This document shows, piece after piece, positions 32,958 through 33,393 of a DNA stretch of 33,393 nucleotides (within the stretch, counting starts at the first letter, position 1; each line of letters opens with the position of its first letter). This DNA is from CAZEFK01 sp964511405 (GTDB taxonomy: Bacteria > Pseudomonadota > Alphaproteobacteria > Elsterales > Elsteraceae), in contig CAZEFK010000064.1 of NCBI GenBank assembly GCA_964511405.1, forward strand, positions 1-33,393, written 5' to 3'. Both the position numbers and the translations under genes were made by a program. Below the pieces are notes generated by a model that was given only the letters and a program-made list of their open reading frames with translations, made no database searches and had not been told where the DNA came from.

Positions 32958-33393
32958 TCAGGACTTGACGCGGACGGTGCCGTCGCGCGGATGGCCGTAG
33001 CGCATCCCGCGCGGCAGGGCGTCGTACTCGGCCCCGCTCCGGGGTACCGGGAGCTGCGGTGGCAACCGCACCGGCGCCGGCTGCGGCACCGGCACCATCG
33101 GCGGCGGCCCGACCGGCCGCGCGAAGCCGGCGCCGTTGGCCAGCGCCGCAACCGACACGCCGCTCAGCGGGCCCGACGGCCCCGCCCCCGCTCCCGGACC
33201 ATGGCCGGGCAGCGGTATCGGCTGCGGCCCAGGGGCCGGAGCCATCGGCGGCGGACCCACCGGCCGCGCGAAACCGGCGCCGTTGGCCAGCGCCGCAACC
33301 GACACGCCACTGAGCGGGCCAGACGACCCCGGGCCGCCGGCCGGACCGCCGCCGGGCAGCGGCGCCGGCTGCGGCCCAGGAGCCGGCGCCATC
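32958..33393 (-). CDS. Proline-rich repeat protein, C-terminal part (partial)
   Basis: At least 144 codons, open through the right edge, so the N-terminus is missing. The visible part has 49-aa repeats (147 bp each) rich in Gly/Pro/Ala with the constant core LSGVSVAALANGAGFARPVG, then a tail with PRSGAEYDALPRGMRYGHP and the end RDGTVRVKS. The tail resembles C-termini of small phage or GTA structural proteins. The gene is the first visible member of the lysis cassette. Function of the repeats is unknown; a flexible linker or fibre is possible. Confidence 0.75.
   Translation of the reverse strand, partial: MAPAPGPQPAPLPGGGPAGGPGSSGPLSGVSVAALANGAGFARPVGPPPMAPAPGPQPIPLPGHGPGAGAGPSGPLSGVSVAALANGAGFARPVGPPPMVPVPQPAPVRLPPQLPVPRSGAEYDALPRGMRYGHPRDGTVRVKS
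33095..33393. repeat. 147-bp tandem repeats in proline-rich gene
   Basis: Units start at CCATC on 33095, 33242 and 33389, exactly 147 bp apart, so the array continues beyond the window. The constant part of each unit is nearly identical; the Pro/Gly-rich part varies. Confidence 0.92.

Overview
The window is dense, very GC-rich bacterial DNA: almost no gap between genes exceeds 200 bp, none exceeds 300 bp, GTG/TTG starts are common, and 4-bp overlaps of stop and start codons are frequent. Gene content (rubrerythrin/Fe-S/DUF3501 trio, many ABC importers, DUF6496, a GTA-type three-TM holin) points to an alphaproteobacterium, most likely a Rhodospirillales-like soil or water organism; this is inferred from style, not from a marker gene. 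I saw no tRNA, rRNA or CRISPR array.

Layout. 1-1667 (-) is the N-terminal part of uvrB, cut by the left edge. 1834-4274 (+) is a redox operon: rubrerythrin, a GlpC/HdrD-like Fe-S protein and a DUF3501 protein. 4278-6212 (-) holds a small exported protein, a DUF6496 protein and a class-C-type serine hydrolase. 6388-7422 (+) is a VanA-like Rieske oxygenase. 7558-11516 (-) is a complete importer of the polyamine/iron/phosphonate type. Divergent from it, 11715-15805 (+) is a complete Ugp/Mal-type importer that converges on an SMP-30 lactonase. 16800-18720 (+) carries a flavin amine oxidase and a left-handed beta-helix protein; 18725-20339 (-) an SDR reductase and a 4,5-dihydroxyphthalate-decarboxylase-like protein.

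20423-22842 (+) is a LysR regulator, an alpha/beta hydrolase and a GalB-type 4-oxalomesaconate hydratase. With the divergent decarboxylase-like gene and a near-perfect LysR box between them, this looks like a fragment of a protocatechuate/phthalate (4,5-cleavage) aromatic pathway. 22839-24810 is an EamA exporter with a divergent AraC regulator. 24787-27774 (-) is a translationally coupled operon: pdxJ, an N-formylglutamate amidohydrolase gene broken by an 8-bp tandem triplication, and a TPR/GT9 protein. A Nudix gene follows at 27831-28274 (-).

28351-33393 (-) is an accessory region. Read in the direction of transcription (right to left) it has a repeat-rich proline-rich protein (cut by the right edge), a membrane/coiled-coil protein, a T4-lysozyme/pesticin-type endolysin, a three-TM holin and a small 108-aa protein, i.e. 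a prophage- or GTA-like lysis cassette. Then, after a strong hairpin, comes a frameshifted toxin-like gene, followed by a row of immunity-type genes (an internally duplicated immunity-like protein, DUF4265, DUF4262). Parts of the immunity row are clearly AT-richer than the rest, and a 40-bp repeat lies in front of two of its genes. This lysis cassette/toxin/immunity junction is the most likely place for an undescribed system in the window.
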